64,000 nucleotides of DNA from Margaritifera margaritifera (GCA_029931535.1 JAQPZY010001157.1:1234001-1298000), one strand, 5' to 3'. Numbered from the stretch's first letter, positions 22,164-35,734 are shown. A program made the numbers and translations. Notes: generated by a model from the sequence alone, not told the origin.

Positions 22164-22223
<60 letters not shown>
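22164..22223. repeat. (AT)n microsatellite
   Basis: About 60 bp of AT dinucleotides. Confidence 0.95.
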
Positions 22224-22226
<3 letters not shown>

Positions 22227-23600
22227 TCTTATGCATATAAATTCTGTTCTTATGGTTTTTATTTCTTGTCATATTTAGTGCGTTTTCTCTACTCGATACT
22301 CGTCTTTTTCTACTGATACGCGCTTTTTTATAACTCGATACTCTCAATACTTGTTTATCTTGACTTGAGTCTCGCTGCTTTTATTCAACTCGATACTTAC
22401 TACATGAATGTACTACTAGAATGTAAGTAAACGTTGCAAAGTACCCGAGTACCCTACTATGTATTCAGCGATACATTGCTTTTTCAAATAAGGTAACTGT
22501 CTTGTAGTCTTGTACCATGAGATTTTGTGCAAAATACAATAAATATGCATATGGAGATATGTAAAATTTAAGAAATATAATTAGTATTATTAAAATTCAT
22601 TTGGTCTTCGGATCATAATGTGCTCTTGCAACTTTCACAAACCCATTATATCCCCATTTGTGATTTGGAGTGAGAAGGCATAGCCTGATTAAAAATGTAC
22701 AAGAACACGCGCACTTTTGGAATGCTTCGCGGATTAGAACGCTTAGGCATAGAGTTCATCATTCCAAGAAACTAATATTTTAAAGGTACTCTTACAATCT
22801 TTCGATTATAAGGTTTTACGTTTGAGATATTATGGGCGATATAGGACATGTTACAAAAAAGAACTTAAGAATATCGCCATATTGTAGATACGAAATTGTA
22901 TGAGCGAAGAAAGAAATCTTGCTCGCCAAAGAAAAGGTTCTGTTTAATTTTTTTAAGTTTAAGAGTTACATATGTAGATATTCACAATTATTACAACAAA
23001 AACTTCTTACCTATCATTTGATTTTCTATTCACGAGAATAGATTCACTCCACATTCTCTAAAAATAATTAATACCCGACAAATTTTAGATATGAATAGTA
23101 TTGGACCATTAGTACAAATTATTTCTCAGCACCTTGGCAAGTAAATTATCTGTTGAAGATCATTTTAGCAGTGCGTTTGCTATTTAAATATTTTGTTGAT
23201 GATCTCCGTTAATCTATCAGGTCTGCTAAATTCAATTCATATTGTAGATTTCAAACTGTCATGGGTGATATGAGAGTCGCAAACGATCTTGATTTTTGCC
23301 TGACACTCTAGTGTCAACTCGAACACACATAAACTTAGAGAATCAGGTGATAAACGCGACCAATTTCTTAACATTCTTGCATCTGAGAGTGTAAGTATAA
23401 GCGTACGATGTCTTTTGAAAGTTTCTCGAAGTTAACCTGCTCGCAGGAGAGATATGAAAATAACTATAGGGTACTATAGTACAACTTTTACTAATAGGTG
23501 ATCTTGATTATATAATTTGATCTCTCTCTCTCTCTCTCGTGCTATTTTGAATAGTTTTAAGGACACAATCATTTTCTTTTGCTTGCTTATTTATTAATTG
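22224..23600. other. Gap: no gene seen
   Basis: AT-rich sequence. A short (TC)n run lies at about 23521-23538. Nothing else recognised. Confidence 0.5.
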
Positions 23601-24300
23601 CTCCTCCTCCCTTTGTTTGTAAGAACGAATGTACGATGCACAACAGCAATGTACTTCAATTTTGCTGTTATAAGAAATCAGAAATGTGACTGCCCATTCG
23701 ATACGAAAGTATACCAAAAATTTTTTTGGGTGAATTTCAAAAGACTCGTATACAAATTGCAGAACTTGTTTTAGGGTTCATTAGATAGATATGACTATTA
23801 TTTGAATCATTGTCTGATTGAATATTAAAACCTTTTGAGAGTAAGATATCAAGAAGTATGCTTTTCAGAGGCATTACAATGGGAAGTGTTTTCGTCACCT
23901 ATCGAGTTTGAACAGCTGCGAATTAAATCACAATATTTTTGACAAGTACAAACACTCCGGTACAGTTTTTCTAAGTGAAGAACAAATTTTGCTCCATACA
24001 ACAGTAACACTGGATAGTTTGTAACACTTACTGCCAATATTAATCGAAGCGACAATGGGTAGCAGGTCAGTGATCGAGGTGGCAAAACGAAAACCGTAAA
24101 TTTGTAACTAAGTGAAGCACCAAATTTGCCTCATGCAGCATTAACACTGGGTAGTTTGCAACACACTTTCTGCCAATGTTTATCAAAGCGACAATAGGCA
24201 GTAGGTTAGCGAGCGTATTAAATCTAGGACGGCAAAAGGAAAACAGTTCATTTGTAACAAAGAGAGGCAACCAAACATGTCTCATTCATCATTAATATTG
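23600..24300. repeat. Dispersed repeat, first locus with tandem B-module
   Basis: Two modules are seen. Module A (about 23625-23715, with TACGATGCACAACAGCAATG) recurs at about 24735 and 29098. Module B (about 24003-24070, with TTCTGCCAATGTTTATCAAA-like core and GCGACAAT) recurs in tandem at about 24140-24215 and again at about 29345-29410. Nothing is encoded. This is probably a non-autonomous mobile element or a segmental duplicate. Confidence 0.55.
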
Positions 24301-24341
24301 AATATTACACTGTACAGTGCAATTTATAGGTTTATAACAAT

Positions 24342-24526
24342 GTGTTTTTTTGCTGGTTTTAAGGCATTTTAAACATTCTTGGCTATACCAGACCGAGAAA
24401 ATCTGAGCTAAGCACTTTTCACAAGGACACACTGAAGTAACCGACCCGTGCTAATCTGGGCTGGTATCGAACCCGCAGCTCTTGGATTAAGATTCCAACG
24501 CTTTACTAACCAAGCTACCTCGGGTC
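24342..24526 (-). mobile_element. tRNA-derived SINE, copy 3
   Basis: Same family as copies 1 and 2. On the minus strand the head includes GAGGTAGCTTGGTTAGTAAA and GCGGGTTCGATACC; the body includes CAGTGTGTCCTTGTGAAAAG and GCTTAGCTCAGATTTTCTCG; then TATAGCCAAGAATG. Confidence 0.75.
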
Positions 24527-24709
24527 TCCATATCAAGAACGAGTATTTGTTTCCAATAGTGTGTGCTACTGATCATACTATAGTCCTTCTCTCCAATAAT
24601 TTCATTCTTTGCTTTCATCCATTCATTCACTCAGTCATAACACTGTGATTGCATGGGCCATATTTACCTTCCCCTTTTCCCCATCTAAGGACACACAAAT
24701 ATTATTCTC

Positions 24710-24840
24710 TTTACAAGCAAGCACAGATGCGCAATGTACGATGCTCAACAGTAATGCACCTAAGTCATGATGTTTTTAAAAAAGATGTAACTCCCCTTTT
24801 GATATAGAAATATACAAAAACTCCCTGCCGAAAACATGTG
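24710..24840. repeat. Dispersed repeat, second copy of module A
   Basis: Carries TGTACGATGCTCAACAGTAA and CCTTTTGATATAGAAATATA, matching the module at about 23625-23715. Confidence 0.5.
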
Positions 24841-26980
24841 TTTGTTTTGTGATAAAGTGTAATAGTCATTTTCTGTAAACTAGGCGCTGCAACGGTTATT
24901 TAGAGCAACCACGACAAGTGTAATTTAATTTATCATATAATTTTTATTTTTCCAGACGATGTTTTTGGATCTAGCTACCTTTCAAGTCAAACAAAAGTCC
25001 AACATTTATTTATTCACTGTTAGCTTGAATACAGCAGACCTCAACATTTACTTTGCCAGTGAATGTTATGTGCTCGTTATTGTTGTTATCACCACTGCCT
25101 TGTTTCGTTTTTGGTAGATAGTTCGATTGTGTGTTACTTAAATAGTTGCCACAGTTGCAAATCCAAATATTAGAAAGATCAGTTTACATATACCACCGTC
25201 ACTGACTTGTATGTTTAATGCAATTTCTGCTCAGTCTACAGTCGGCTTTTTCTTTATCCGTCCATTTTTCTATCTATCTCATAGAGAATCCCCTGGTAGC
25301 TTATAATAGTGTGATGTAAACAGGTTACGATTTATGCACATACTAAAATATTTAGTGACAAAAGCCTACAAGCAACTTAAGAAATAAAGAATAATTTCTA
25401 ATATTTTTGTAAAGCTCTTACCAAACATGCTGCCTTAAAAAATGTTTTCACTCGCTATAGCAATAATGCTTTAATTAGTGCAGTTTGTCACCATTGTCGG
25501 GACCAGACTTTTGAAAAGAATGTCATTTTTTTTAACATGACATTACTTTGAATTTCAAAACATCTTAAAGCATTCTGATGTAACTCATGGAAAAATACTT
25601 TTTCTATTGACCACGGTTCAGACCACATTTTTAAAATTATTTAAAATTATTTAAACGATTCTATTGCGAATCAAAATTAAATTCATACTATCTTTCTTCA
25701 TCAAACGCTCTCATTTTTCACTTTTTATTTGGAGATAGAAGTCACTTATCCCTTTTTGCTGACTCGATTTTGAGCCCAGCTGTTTTGACAATGCTATTTG
25801 GAGACACCGTTAAACATTTTCATGGTTACAGAACTTCCCTCAAAATTTGTTTAGTTTTTCCCTTTCCACACTTTTCATTCATGTACTTTGCACATAACCT
25901 GAGACTCACGCCATACATTATCCCGTATTCTGATTGGTGGATACAAAGCACGCGATGGATGACGTGCGTATAAGGCGTCATGAACCGCTGAGCCATAAAA
26001 ATGTATCTATACAGTACAGATTTCACCAGTCCTGTCATCCGTTTTCAAATAATTAAGATGTGACTTGGTGTCAGAAGCTCCAATCACATCTATACCATGT
26101 CGTTCCATCCATTTATGTGACGGTGAAGTGGGTGGTGAAAGAAAGAACAGAGTCAGCCGTATTTGTGATGAGAATCTACGGTCGAACCTGTCATAACGGT
26201 CACTTTTACTCAGCGGTCACCTGTTCACATTTTAATTTTCCCCCAGCACATTTCCTATATAAATGTCATGTGTGTAACTATTACCTGCCTTCCACGGTCT
26301 ACGGCCAGGTGTTTCCTAACCAAACAATGGTTTCTCCCTGCCTTAAGCGGTTACTGGCGCCTATCTGGCCTCAGACCACAATTCATTTTACTATATAGTC
26401 TCTACATTTGTTTGTCAGTACTGAACATTCCACTGTGTCCAAATCCTAATAAATCATATGTTGATGCAAACTACCTTCAAAGATAAACTCACGCTAAAGT
26501 TCTTGTCATAGGTTAACCGGCATTCTTCTGAGAGGCTGGACTGTAAACAAAGCAACGTGCAATGGGTCACATATTTCACTTATGGATCAGCACCTATGCC
26601 TCATTGCTCACTGTGCACTGTCGCCAAAATACACACAGACAACCACACAATAATGCTCATATTCTAAACAAAAACCAATTTCATTTAAATCAATACTAAG
26701 AATGCATAATCTAATGCATACTTCACCACCAAAATGAGAGGGGAAAAAAGGCTCTAAAATAGACTGGGACGACATTCGTAGGTACTGAGACCGGAAGTAT
26801 TAATTGTGACCTGGTTCCATCTGTAGTGACATTTTAGTCTATGCAACTAAATGTTTGCTTCATGAGGAAGGCATTGTTTAGATAAAGGAATATTATGTTA
26901 ATTGATGTGCAAACATTTCTGATCTCGCCTGTACTCACCTTACTCTAATCACGTTGATAGTGTAACTCAAAGGTGTCAAT
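24841..26980. other. Gap: no gene seen
   Basis: About 2.1 kb without a recognisable gene. The only promoter-like arrangement is an inverted CCAAT (ATTGGTGG, about 25933) and TATAAGG (about 25970), too weak to call. Confidence 0.45.
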
Positions 26981-27091
26981 ATGTCAAATCCGAAAGCGAG
27001 GCAGTTTTTATCATTGCTGGATGGTGGGAAAAGTGGTTGTGTTATCGCAGCAGAAATGGAAGTCGCATTTTATTCCAGTGTGACAGGTATT
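26981..27091 (+). CDS. Low-confidence exon-like ORF
   Basis: An ATG opens a frame encoding MSNPKARQFLSLLDGGKSG and continuing to a possible splice donor (GTGACAG|GTATTG) near 27091; without splicing the frame runs to 27214. The sequence looks helical and slightly like the first helices of transposase or regulator helix-turn-helix domains, but no family can be assigned. It could be a first exon, a transposase remnant or chance. Confidence 0.2.
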
Positions 27092-27214
27092 GTCCGATAT
27101 ATGTATCTATTTGCCTGTCAAATAAAGCTATCTCTGAAGAAAAAGTTCATCTTTGAGAAAAGATACGAGTTACATCCCTGTTCATTAGGGTCAGGGGTCA
27201 TTCAGTATTTTTAA

Positions 27215-27668
27215 ATCTTGTCCGTAATGTCATGCTAAGCTTCGGTTCATGGGTCACAGAGATTAGCCATATGCGGCTTTTTAGATTTCCCATTCATCAC
27301 AGGCTCCTCACATAAGCTGACTGTTTTTTTATATCGGCGAGCTGAGCAACTGACTAATCCAGATATTGTTTTTAAAGCGTGAATAGTTGTTTTCAAGCAT
27401 AATTTATACAAGTTGGCCGAATGAGTCATCTGTTTTATCGTCATATGTAAACTGTTACTCAGTAGTGAAATTATCGTTTTGTCACGGTGCACAAAACTAA
27501 GATCGGTGATTATTTTAAGTCAGTCATGATTTTATTTATAGGATTATAGGATGGATCAAAGTGAGCAGGACACAGTAATCTTGGGTGGAGCATACATTTG
27601 GGAGAGAACAACATATTCGCGTATTTTATGATTTTGTTTAATAGTGCACATAAAACAACCTTGATAAC
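27215..27668. other. Gap: no gene seen
   Basis: Nothing recognised. Confidence 0.45.

Positions 27669-27707
<39 letters not shown>
27669..27707. repeat. (AAT)n microsatellite
   Basis: About 39 bp of AAT triplets. Confidence 0.95.
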
Positions 27708-27708
<1 letters not shown>

Positions 27709-27885
27709 CGATAATGATATGGAATGATATTTGTTCAAAAAACAATTTTGAAAGGTGAACTTGTGTTCAGATATCACCTGTGTACAAAAGCGTTTTGCCT
27801 TTTCCCAGGGGTGGCCTCTATTGACAGGCTTGACTATATTGAAAGACAGGGGTGTCGAAAAAGACTACTGGAATATAGACCCATT

Positions 27886-28085
27886 GTTTGGTTTCCTTTG
27901 GTTTGGTATTTTAGGGCACAGCAACATTAGTAGGTTATTTAGTGCCGAGGCAATTGCAGTAAAGTGCCTTGCCCATGGACACACCACGGTAGCTGATCCA
28001 GGCGGGTCTGATGATAGGATTCGAAACAGCACTCTTTTGGTCGCAAGTCTGGCACGCTAAACATTGCGCCATAGCGGCTTCTGGA
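27886..28085 (-). mobile_element. tRNA-derived SINE, copy 4 (divergent subfamily)
   Basis: On the minus strand: head with GCTATGGCGCAATGTTTAGC and TTTCGAATCC, then the same body order as the other copies (GGTGTGTCCATGGGCAAGGC, ACTTTACTGCAATTGCCTC). The head and tail differ from copies 1-3, so it may be a related family sharing the central domain. Confidence 0.65.
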
Positions 28086-28665
28086 GCCATAGTAAGAGAA
28101 CAATGAAATGGGGAAAAGTAAATGGATGACATCTATGTTAACAATTTTAGTTAACACACTACTAAAGTCAACTGTCCATCTCAGAGCCACCCAGTATTCT
28201 AGAAACAGAAAACTAATCATTATTACCAACTTCAATATTTTTTGTTTTGTGTGTCTGTGTCTTTTGTGTGTCTGTGTCTTTTGTCTTTCTGTGTATTCAC
28301 GACAAAACTTAAATGTGTGAGTGTATGCATATATGTATGCATGAAGCCAGAATTATGCTCTATTTGATGTTAAAAATTTGTTGATAATCATTCACGTAAC
28401 AAGGTAAAAACGGCTATTAATTTTCGTCCCTAATATTACTCTGGTAGAAAGTATGAAATAATTTAGCACTATCACATTTAGTTTGTCGTCAGTGAGAGTT
28501 TCTTAACATACTAGTACTTCATTATTGTTTCCCTATTTAACTTGTGCAATGAAACTAGATGTTTATTGAAGTGCTGATATCGGTTTTAACCCTATGAACT
28601 ACGAGCTGGCCTTGACTCACGAGCGCATGATCGAACTATGTATGATTTACCTCCATCGCGATAGC

Positions 28666-28670
<5 letters not shown>
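28086..28670. other. Gap: no gene; short TGTGTCTTTTG repeats
   Basis: No gene seen. At about 28244-28290 a GTGTGTCTGTGTCTTTT unit is repeated about three times. Confidence 0.45.

Positions 28671-28725
<55 letters not shown>
28671..28725. repeat. (AG)n microsatellite
   Basis: About 55 bp of AG repeats. Confidence 0.95.
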
Positions 28726-28728
<3 letters not shown>

Positions 28729-29059
28729 GGCGTTTTTCCATAGTCTTAAAAACATTGTTACAACATCGAGCCTTTGTTCGACCTTCTACGCATTCCAATA
28801 CGATATGCACACTCACTGATTATTGATTATTTTTAAACAGTAGATGTATAAACCTTTCAATTTGCGATCCATTGACGGGAAAAACGAATTACAAACTTGA
28901 TAACATATTGCACAACCAAGAAAGAGGGAGCAAACAGGTTTGGCACAAAAAAATCACGTTGATTATAAGTTTAGAACTGAAAGCCACATATCATGGAAAT
29001 CACGAAGGAAATCCTTAACAGTAGGAAAATGCTTGAGCAAAAAGAAATAAGAATAAGGA

Positions 29060-29415
29060 GAAAGAAACAAATCTTCCATCAGCTCGTAAAACAGTTTCGA
29101 TGCACAGCAGCAATGTACTTAAGTTTTGCAGTTTTCAAACTCAAACAGAAAATGTCACAACCTTACAGTGCAAGAAAACTGTAGCTTAACGGCAAATTCA
29201 GGCCTAGTTTGATAGTGTGGCAAACTAACTTTCGCCTCTCTTCACCAACAGCGCATTACCATAGGTAACATTTCACTCAACATATTAAGCCTAGAGCAAT
29301 AAAAACAAAGTGAACCAAACTGACATTGAATATTTTACAACATATTTTCTGCCAAAGTTTATCCAAGCGACAATAGGTTGCCACTTACTGAGAGAATTAA
29401 ATCACAGGAGTTTGA
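29060..29415. repeat. Dispersed repeat, third locus (modules A and B)
   Basis: Module A at about 29098-29150 (GATGCACAGCAGCAATGTAC) and module B at about 29340-29410 (TTCTGCCAAAGTTTATCCAA then GCGACAATAGG), in the same order and orientation as at 23.6-24.2 kb. Confidence 0.5.
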
Positions 29416-30484
29416 CGTTTTGTCAATAAAAATGAAGATTTGCCAAATCACGAAATAAACGTATATATACTATAAATATACGTAAGGAGTGCAAGCGAGA
29501 CTCCACCCCTCCTCCCTCCTGGACTGTCGTCTCGCGTCTTTTTCTTCCCTCAAAATCGCATGAAGATGGAAAAACCTTCACTTATCTATTCAAGAGACAC
29601 TAACGTAGTTACGCATAAATCTCGGACGACCATTAATTAAATTTAATTCAGCAAATTAGCCTTTCTTTTCAGCAATACCCATCACAGGGTGTTGGTGAAT
29701 ACATGTGGGTGATGGTTAGTAAGAGGCAGTGTCATACCTATGGATATTTTTAACATTACTATTCCCCTTATGCCTCATATTGCCATATTAATGTTAACCA
29801 TGGAATAATGTGAAATGTTTTGTATGTCTTTCACAACCAAAACTTAAACCAGACCACCCACCCCTCTACCCCTCTGCCTTATATGACAGTATATAGGTGT
29901 GATAGTATGTTTGTTTTTGAGCAGTCCTACCCCATTTTCTCCTTTCACCCCATCTTTGGATAGGTGTGAGTGAGTGATGGTATGTTTTGTGTGAATCTTA
30001 CACCACACGAGTGATAGTCTATAAATATGTAATGATATGTTTGTGTGCAAGTGTGAATATTCCTACCCTTTTCTCTTCTTACACTCCAATTTGGTTTGGT
30101 ATGCATGTAGGCGTGAGTGTAAAATCCCCTTTCACACTGCGTTCTTGTTAGAAAGAGGGTATTTTGGTCAGTAGGAGTGACTGCTGGTTAGTAGGTGTTG
30201 TATGTTAAAACCTAAGGTCGTTTTTATCGTTACATTTCCCATAACCGCCATAGAGCCATCTAATGTTAATCCTATGGACATTTTTAACGTTAAATTCCGC
30301 TTGTACCCATAGTGTTATTTTTGTATTCAAAACAAAAATAATTATGGATACAAAAGGGAAATGTCATGCTAAAGAGTAAAGTTAAATTCTCCTTGTACCC
30401 CGAGTGTCATACTAATGTTAAACCTATAGACGAATGTTAAATTCCCTTTGTACCCCAAAAGTTATATTTGTGCCCCAAGTGGCA
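29416..30484. other. Gap: no gene; weak internal repetition
   Basis: No gene seen. Between 29730 and 30475 a phrase like AATGTTAAACCTATGGACAT with TTAAATTCCCxTTGTACCCC recurs about four times, suggesting an old degenerate repeat. Confidence 0.45.
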
Positions 30485-31195
30485 GTATATACTGCTTGTA
30501 TGTACTGCGCTTGATAATGTAGATGACATGTGTGTGGTCTTTTGCGATTTCGTTAAAGAATTTGATCGTGTTTGATATAAAGGTCTGATACATAAATTCA
30601 AATGCTTTGTCATTGGTAGCTCTCTTTTTGATTTTTTTTCTCACTACATTTCTAAAGACCGAAAACAACTTTTGTAAATACTGCTGAATCTAGTATCCAG
30701 AAATTTGCAGCTGGCGCAGCGCAGGCTCTGTATTAGGTCTGCTATTATTTATAGTGCATATTTATGATACAGGCGACAACCTCTTGAGTGTAACGAGACT
30801 CTTCAATGATGATAGCTTACTGACGTATTCAGCAAATGATACTTACAAAATTTAATATGTACTGAATACAGATTTACAAACGATTGATGATTGCTCATGC
30901 AGTGTTTATTTGACTTTAATCTAAGCAAAACTGAGGTAATGTAATTCTCGCGTATGTTAGAGCTCGTTTTTCCTGCACTAAAATTCAAAAACTAAATTCT
31001 GTCTTTTGTTGACTACCACAAAGATTGTGGCCTAACCTTTAATAGTCTTGGCAACTGGACCAAACATATTGATACAAAATTTCTATCGACCTCGTAAATA
31101 ATAATTGCCCAGAAAATACTTATTAATTTTGTGCCGCTATCCATGTAAATTTATTATCAAGTGTAGGGAAAGAGCTTACTTTAAGTTGTGAGAAC
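30485..31195 (+). mobile_element. LINE remnant, reverse transcriptase core
   Basis: On the plus strand, in shifting frames, it carries RT landmarks: VVFCDFVKEFDRV (the first catalytic block, near 30535), GLIHKFKCFVIGSSL, a corrupted glycine-rich block near 30705-30745, RLFNDDSLLTYSAND near 30808 (the YADD region with the first Asp lost) and SKTEVM-like residues near 30925. Stops and frameshifts are frequent. It most resembles CR1/Jockey-type elements. The 5' end and the 3' tail are missing. Confidence 0.7.
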
Positions 31196-31249
31196 TCGTA
31201 GCCAGACCCCATTTGTCAACATGTATGGCAATATAATATGCTGAAATTA

Positions 31250-31390
31250 TATGGTAGAGCGTCGGACTCGTAGTCCAAAGGTCTCAGTTCTGAATACGCC
31301 TATACCAGCCCGGGTAAGCTTTTTAGGTGTGCCCATTGCTATAGGAAACAATATGCTCAAAGGGCATTTAATAGCAATCCAACCAACCGA
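31250..31390 (+). mobile_element. tRNA-derived SINE, copy 5 (truncated)
   Basis: Plus strand; the head begins inside the A box (ATGGTAGAGCGTCGGACTCG) and the body is shortened (TTTTTAGGTGTGCCCATTGC). Ends with CATTTAATAGCAATCCAACC. Confidence 0.65.
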
Positions 31391-33570
31391 AAACATTGCC
31401 CGTCCCTAAAGATACCCTCTTTTAATATTGCCGTTCCCAAAAGACATCGAAATTTTCAACCTGATCCGCTCTATAGAAACGTCTGGTGCTTTTCGGCATA
31501 CACTGATCGACTTCGGATCCCCGCATAAAACATGCGTGATCAGTTTTGGGCGATTGCAGTTGAGTAAGGTTTTAATGTTGGGACTTGGACATCACAAAAA
31601 GGCGTGTCGTTTTATAATCGGGGAGTTAAAAAAGACCACTATTTCTAACCCTGCAGGGCATATACTCGGCCGTATATTTGGGTAGTACGCTCATTGACCC
31701 CACAACCCGCGGGTATTATATATAGGCCTACACACAATTATAGTGGATGGTTGTAGGGTCTGCCATCTGACACTTGCATCAATCGTTCTGCTGTTTTAAA
31801 GGTGTAGCTAAAACAGCGTCACTCCTAGCAATGATGCTGCTATAATGTCTGTACGAGACGTGGTTAAAGCAGTCAATTTGTATCCAGTCGGCGGTATTCA
31901 AAGTAAGATTTTATACCTTATTATCAACAATAATGTACGAACAGACGATACGATAAATTTAAATTGTTTTAAACATTTAACGATATGGATAGTATGAACA
32001 AATTACATATAAGAAACTATACGTCTTTCCTGTGATGATGGAATAACATTACAGTGATTAAGGTTTATACAGCTTCTTGTATCATATGCCATTTTACATG
32101 TCTTTTGATGCAAATGAAAATCTTAAGAGTAAATATCGATCAGTTTCAAATATGAAATTAGAATCCGATGAGGTAAGTCTGAACAGGATGTCAATGCTCA
32201 TTAAGACAGCAATACACAGTTTTCGGCTGCAGCCTCTGTCGAGTATGTACTCTCATATTTGTAGCCACCCGCTATCAAAATCAAGCTTCATAACCATGAA
32301 GATGTATACAATATCAAACTTGTCAAATAATGGATACACCGAATCAGTAAAAGATTGCCACGGGAAATCTTTTTCTTTTATGATTATCCCCTTTAGTGTT
32401 ACAAACTGAACCCTTCCGCTCAGAGGAAAACTTCCTACCACTCGCAATTTTCAACCTTATAAAGAGTCTAAAACGAAAACAAAATAAGAAACATTGCATG
32501 TGTAAGGCGGTGATATTTCTATACCAGATATTATTTTAACGAAGAGGAGAGTGTACAAACCAATTTCCCACAAAACCACTCACTGTGAAAATTTCGGGAA
32601 ACGGATACGAAGAGCGGGGAGAAGATGGACAAGCGCTCGTACACATTGCTGTCCAAAACGTAACTTCGAAACCGTCTGACAATAGAATCGTCCCCTTGCG
32701 CATACAATATTCTTCACCCCATTGTAAGTAACGAGGGAGAAAAATGGGGATAAAGTAAGGGTGTCTCTACAATCAAATATGTACCATATGTATTACCCAC
32801 GTCAATTATTGACCCAAAATATTGAAATATCATGCTTCTGCAATGTAAGGCCATTGAGTCACGTAAGGTTGCAACACGTGTAAACGGCTTAGATTACTTT
32901 ACTGCCTGTACAAGTTTACGAAATAGGTAAACGTATCAACGAACATGCATGTGGCTGACATTGATGCAGGAACTACCTGTTCCAATTAAGCTATATATTT
33001 CCACAACTTTGTTTAAGAGAATTGTTAAGTAGGATGTTTCTGTTAATTTTGTTCTCAGTGTATGTATCTATGATTTTCACATCGAGTGTGGCATCTCTGG
33101 GAAAAGGCATAAGTTGACAAGAATTGGTTACATCCACATTACAAAACATTACACATCAGGCTGATTTGCTGATAATACTGATAAGAATTTCTTTAAACTA
33201 CAATAGTTACCTTTAAACAACATGTTTGTTAACAAAACATTTGATTAGTAGCATTCTATTAAAAAAAAACAAAAACGTTTTAAGTTTGTAAGCCACAGCA
33301 CAGTATCCTAGTTATTGTAGTTCCCAGAAAAGAAACCGCTGCGCACGTCCTATATGTAACAGGAGGAAAGAATATCACGATAATTTTGGGGATGTTTCAC
33401 TAAAAATATTAGATATATTCAACAACAAAAAAATGTATTTCTCTATGGCAAAAATGGATTAAGTAAAACTTCTAAATTGACCCGTTGAACACAAAATAAT
33501 CTTAAATATAAACTAAATTCTAATGAGTTGGCAGCGTAAGATCTGCAATATTTTTGATGCAGGTATTGTC
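31391..33570. other. Gap: no gene recognised
   Basis: About 2.2 kb. Open frames at about 31428-31685 and 32077-32409 on the plus strand encode about 85 and 110 residues with no recognisable motif; the second contains an ATG start at 32088. I treat both as chance frames. Confidence 0.4.
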
Positions 33571-33836
33571 TTAATACGTACAATAATACAATTATCTTAA
33601 TATGTACAAATAATACAATTATCTTAATATGTACAAATAATACAATTATCTTAATATGTACAAATAATACAATTATCTTAATATGTCCAAATAATACAAT
33701 TATCTTAATATGTCCAAATAATACAATTATCTTAATATGTACTAATAATACAATTATCTTAATACGTACAAATAATACAATTATGTTAGTATGTACAAAT
33801 AATACAATTATCTTAATATGTACAAATAATACAATC
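33571..33836. repeat. 27-bp minisatellite, ten units
   Basis: Ten near-identical units of TATGTACAAATAATACAA followed by TTATCTTAA. As 27 is divisible by three, the minus strand is open through it and reads a 9-residue repeat (IIVLFVHIK); this is not a gene. Confidence 0.95.
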
Positions 33837-35734
33837 TTGAAACTTTCGAAGGTTTTTAAAATTACTTGGTTTAGAATCTGCAGACTTCTTAATGTCATAA
33901 GCAGGTACCCAAATCCTACTTCTGTCAGCTTCTAGGGACTTTTTATTCCAGTACCTCATAATTATAGGATTAAATGATCATGGTTGGTATTTATCTAAGT
34001 AAATAGTGTATCTTATGATTCACAAAGTAAATAAAGTTCGATGAGTGCTTAGGTTAAATATACACTTCGATAAAGAAGCGGCCATGATCATTTAATCGTT
34101 TGAAATCAAATTATCTCTCCTTTTTTGTCATAAAATCAGCGGATTCCATCAATAAAACATTTGATTTTAGGTAGTACGTAGTTTTCTTTAAATGTCCTCT
34201 TCGCTTTGTGGCAGAATATTTAGGCCTATCTTTGCTAGCCAAGGGTCTTTGATCTACTTCCCTAATCGTCAAAACTAAGTGATCAGTGTTCTCCTTGGAA
34301 AACTTTGATAGCATAGGAAAATCATCACAAAATGCTTTCAAAATGCGCATTATCATCATTAAAGTGAAAACAGCAATGAAATATAAAAGAAAGTATTTAT
34401 ATTCATATAGTATTCTTTATTTCCCTAAGTTGTATAATGTTTTCATGCCAAAACGTATTACAGTCATTGAATTTAAATAATATCTCTTCTTCACATTCCC
34501 ATATCTCTTTACTGCCACATTATAGTTATTAGTCTCCATAGCCAAATCCTGCTGCGCTGCTGGTTACAAGGTAATTGACTATATGTACCTCTGTGAGACA
34601 GCCTGTTCCTCAAGATACACTTGATCCTATTTATAGTTGAAAAGGACCTTTCACAGTCTGAAAAAAATGGAACAGAAAGTTTGTTAAGAGACTAATAAAT
34701 GTAAGAAAAGATGCAAACTAAATGATTCCTAATTCGGTGACCTACCAAGGACGATATCTTCAAAATCCAGACAGTGACGTGTTTGTAAATAATAATGAGA
34801 GAATAGCTAATGTAACACACATTCCTTTCCATTATTAAAAATATATCAGTATATTGTTATGGTATTCTTCCTTCAATGCGAGAGAACTTAAATATTCTTC
34901 AAAATTTTAAAGTGTTTTATTTAACTGCTATAAACATAGTTAGCACTAGTGACTGACTGTTGGAGAAATAAATCAAATATAAATAAAGGAGCAACCCAAA
35001 ACATTTTCTTTACATGCTTTTAAAAGGGCAAATTGCGAAGATAAAAATTGCTCTTTTTCTTACTTGGATAGACAGATCAAGAAAAATTCTTAGGCCGGGG
35101 CCCACTAAAGTTAAGAATTTATTTTTTATATTTTATTTACCAAACTATGTTTTTCTCTTGCTTCGAGGATATGTAAATAAAAGAATAACTCATGGATGGG
35201 GTGCAATTTTCATTCATGTAATTGTATTCCTCACATGCATGTTGTGTACAATTAAAACAATGACAAAAATGACAGCAACAACTACAGCAACAATACCTCC
35301 TACTGCTACAACTACTACTGCTACAACTATAAAGACAAATATAAGAGATTGTAATAGTGCCTTAGGGATTGTACGCAATCACTCCCCCACACCCCTGCTG
35401 CTAAGTATAGATCTAAACCAAAAGTTTTCAACATGGAAGATTTACCATGCGATCCAACGATTTCCATCCAAAGATTGTAAATCTTCATTCAGTGTTGAAC
35501 CATTCCATTACTTTAGTTTCTTAGAATCTTTCTTTTCCTTTATGGGAGAAACCCCCCTATCAGAATCCAAAAATTCTGCATCTGATCTTCTTAACCAGGT
35601 CAATATGGGGCAAGCTTGGCACTTGATAATTGTACGTGTTTTTTTTAGGTGGTGTGTTCATTGTACTGAATGAGCACTAAGGATTTTAGTAACTTAAAAA
35701 ATAATATGTGTCGCACCTTTTGAGTTGATAGTGT
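33837..35734. other. Gap: no gene recognised; one long uncharacterised ORF
   Basis: The plus strand is open at 35014-35673 (219 residues). It includes an ACA/ACT-rich stretch at about 35265-35340 that gives a Thr-rich tract, and no recognisable domain. Its length owes something to the low-complexity tract. I do not call it a gene. Confidence 0.4.

Noticed and set aside
25925..25990. Promoter with inverted CCAAT and TATAAGG
   Set aside because: Single weak matches in AT-rich DNA without a coding sequence or other support downstream.
33443..33898. 151-residue minus-strand ORF with IIVLFVHIK repeats
   Set aside because: It is produced by ten copies of a 27-bp DNA repeat; no start context, domain or flanking gene structure.
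35014..35673. 219-residue plus-strand ORF
   Set aside because: Length is partly due to a low-complexity Thr-rich tract; no domain, no convincing splice or promoter signals.
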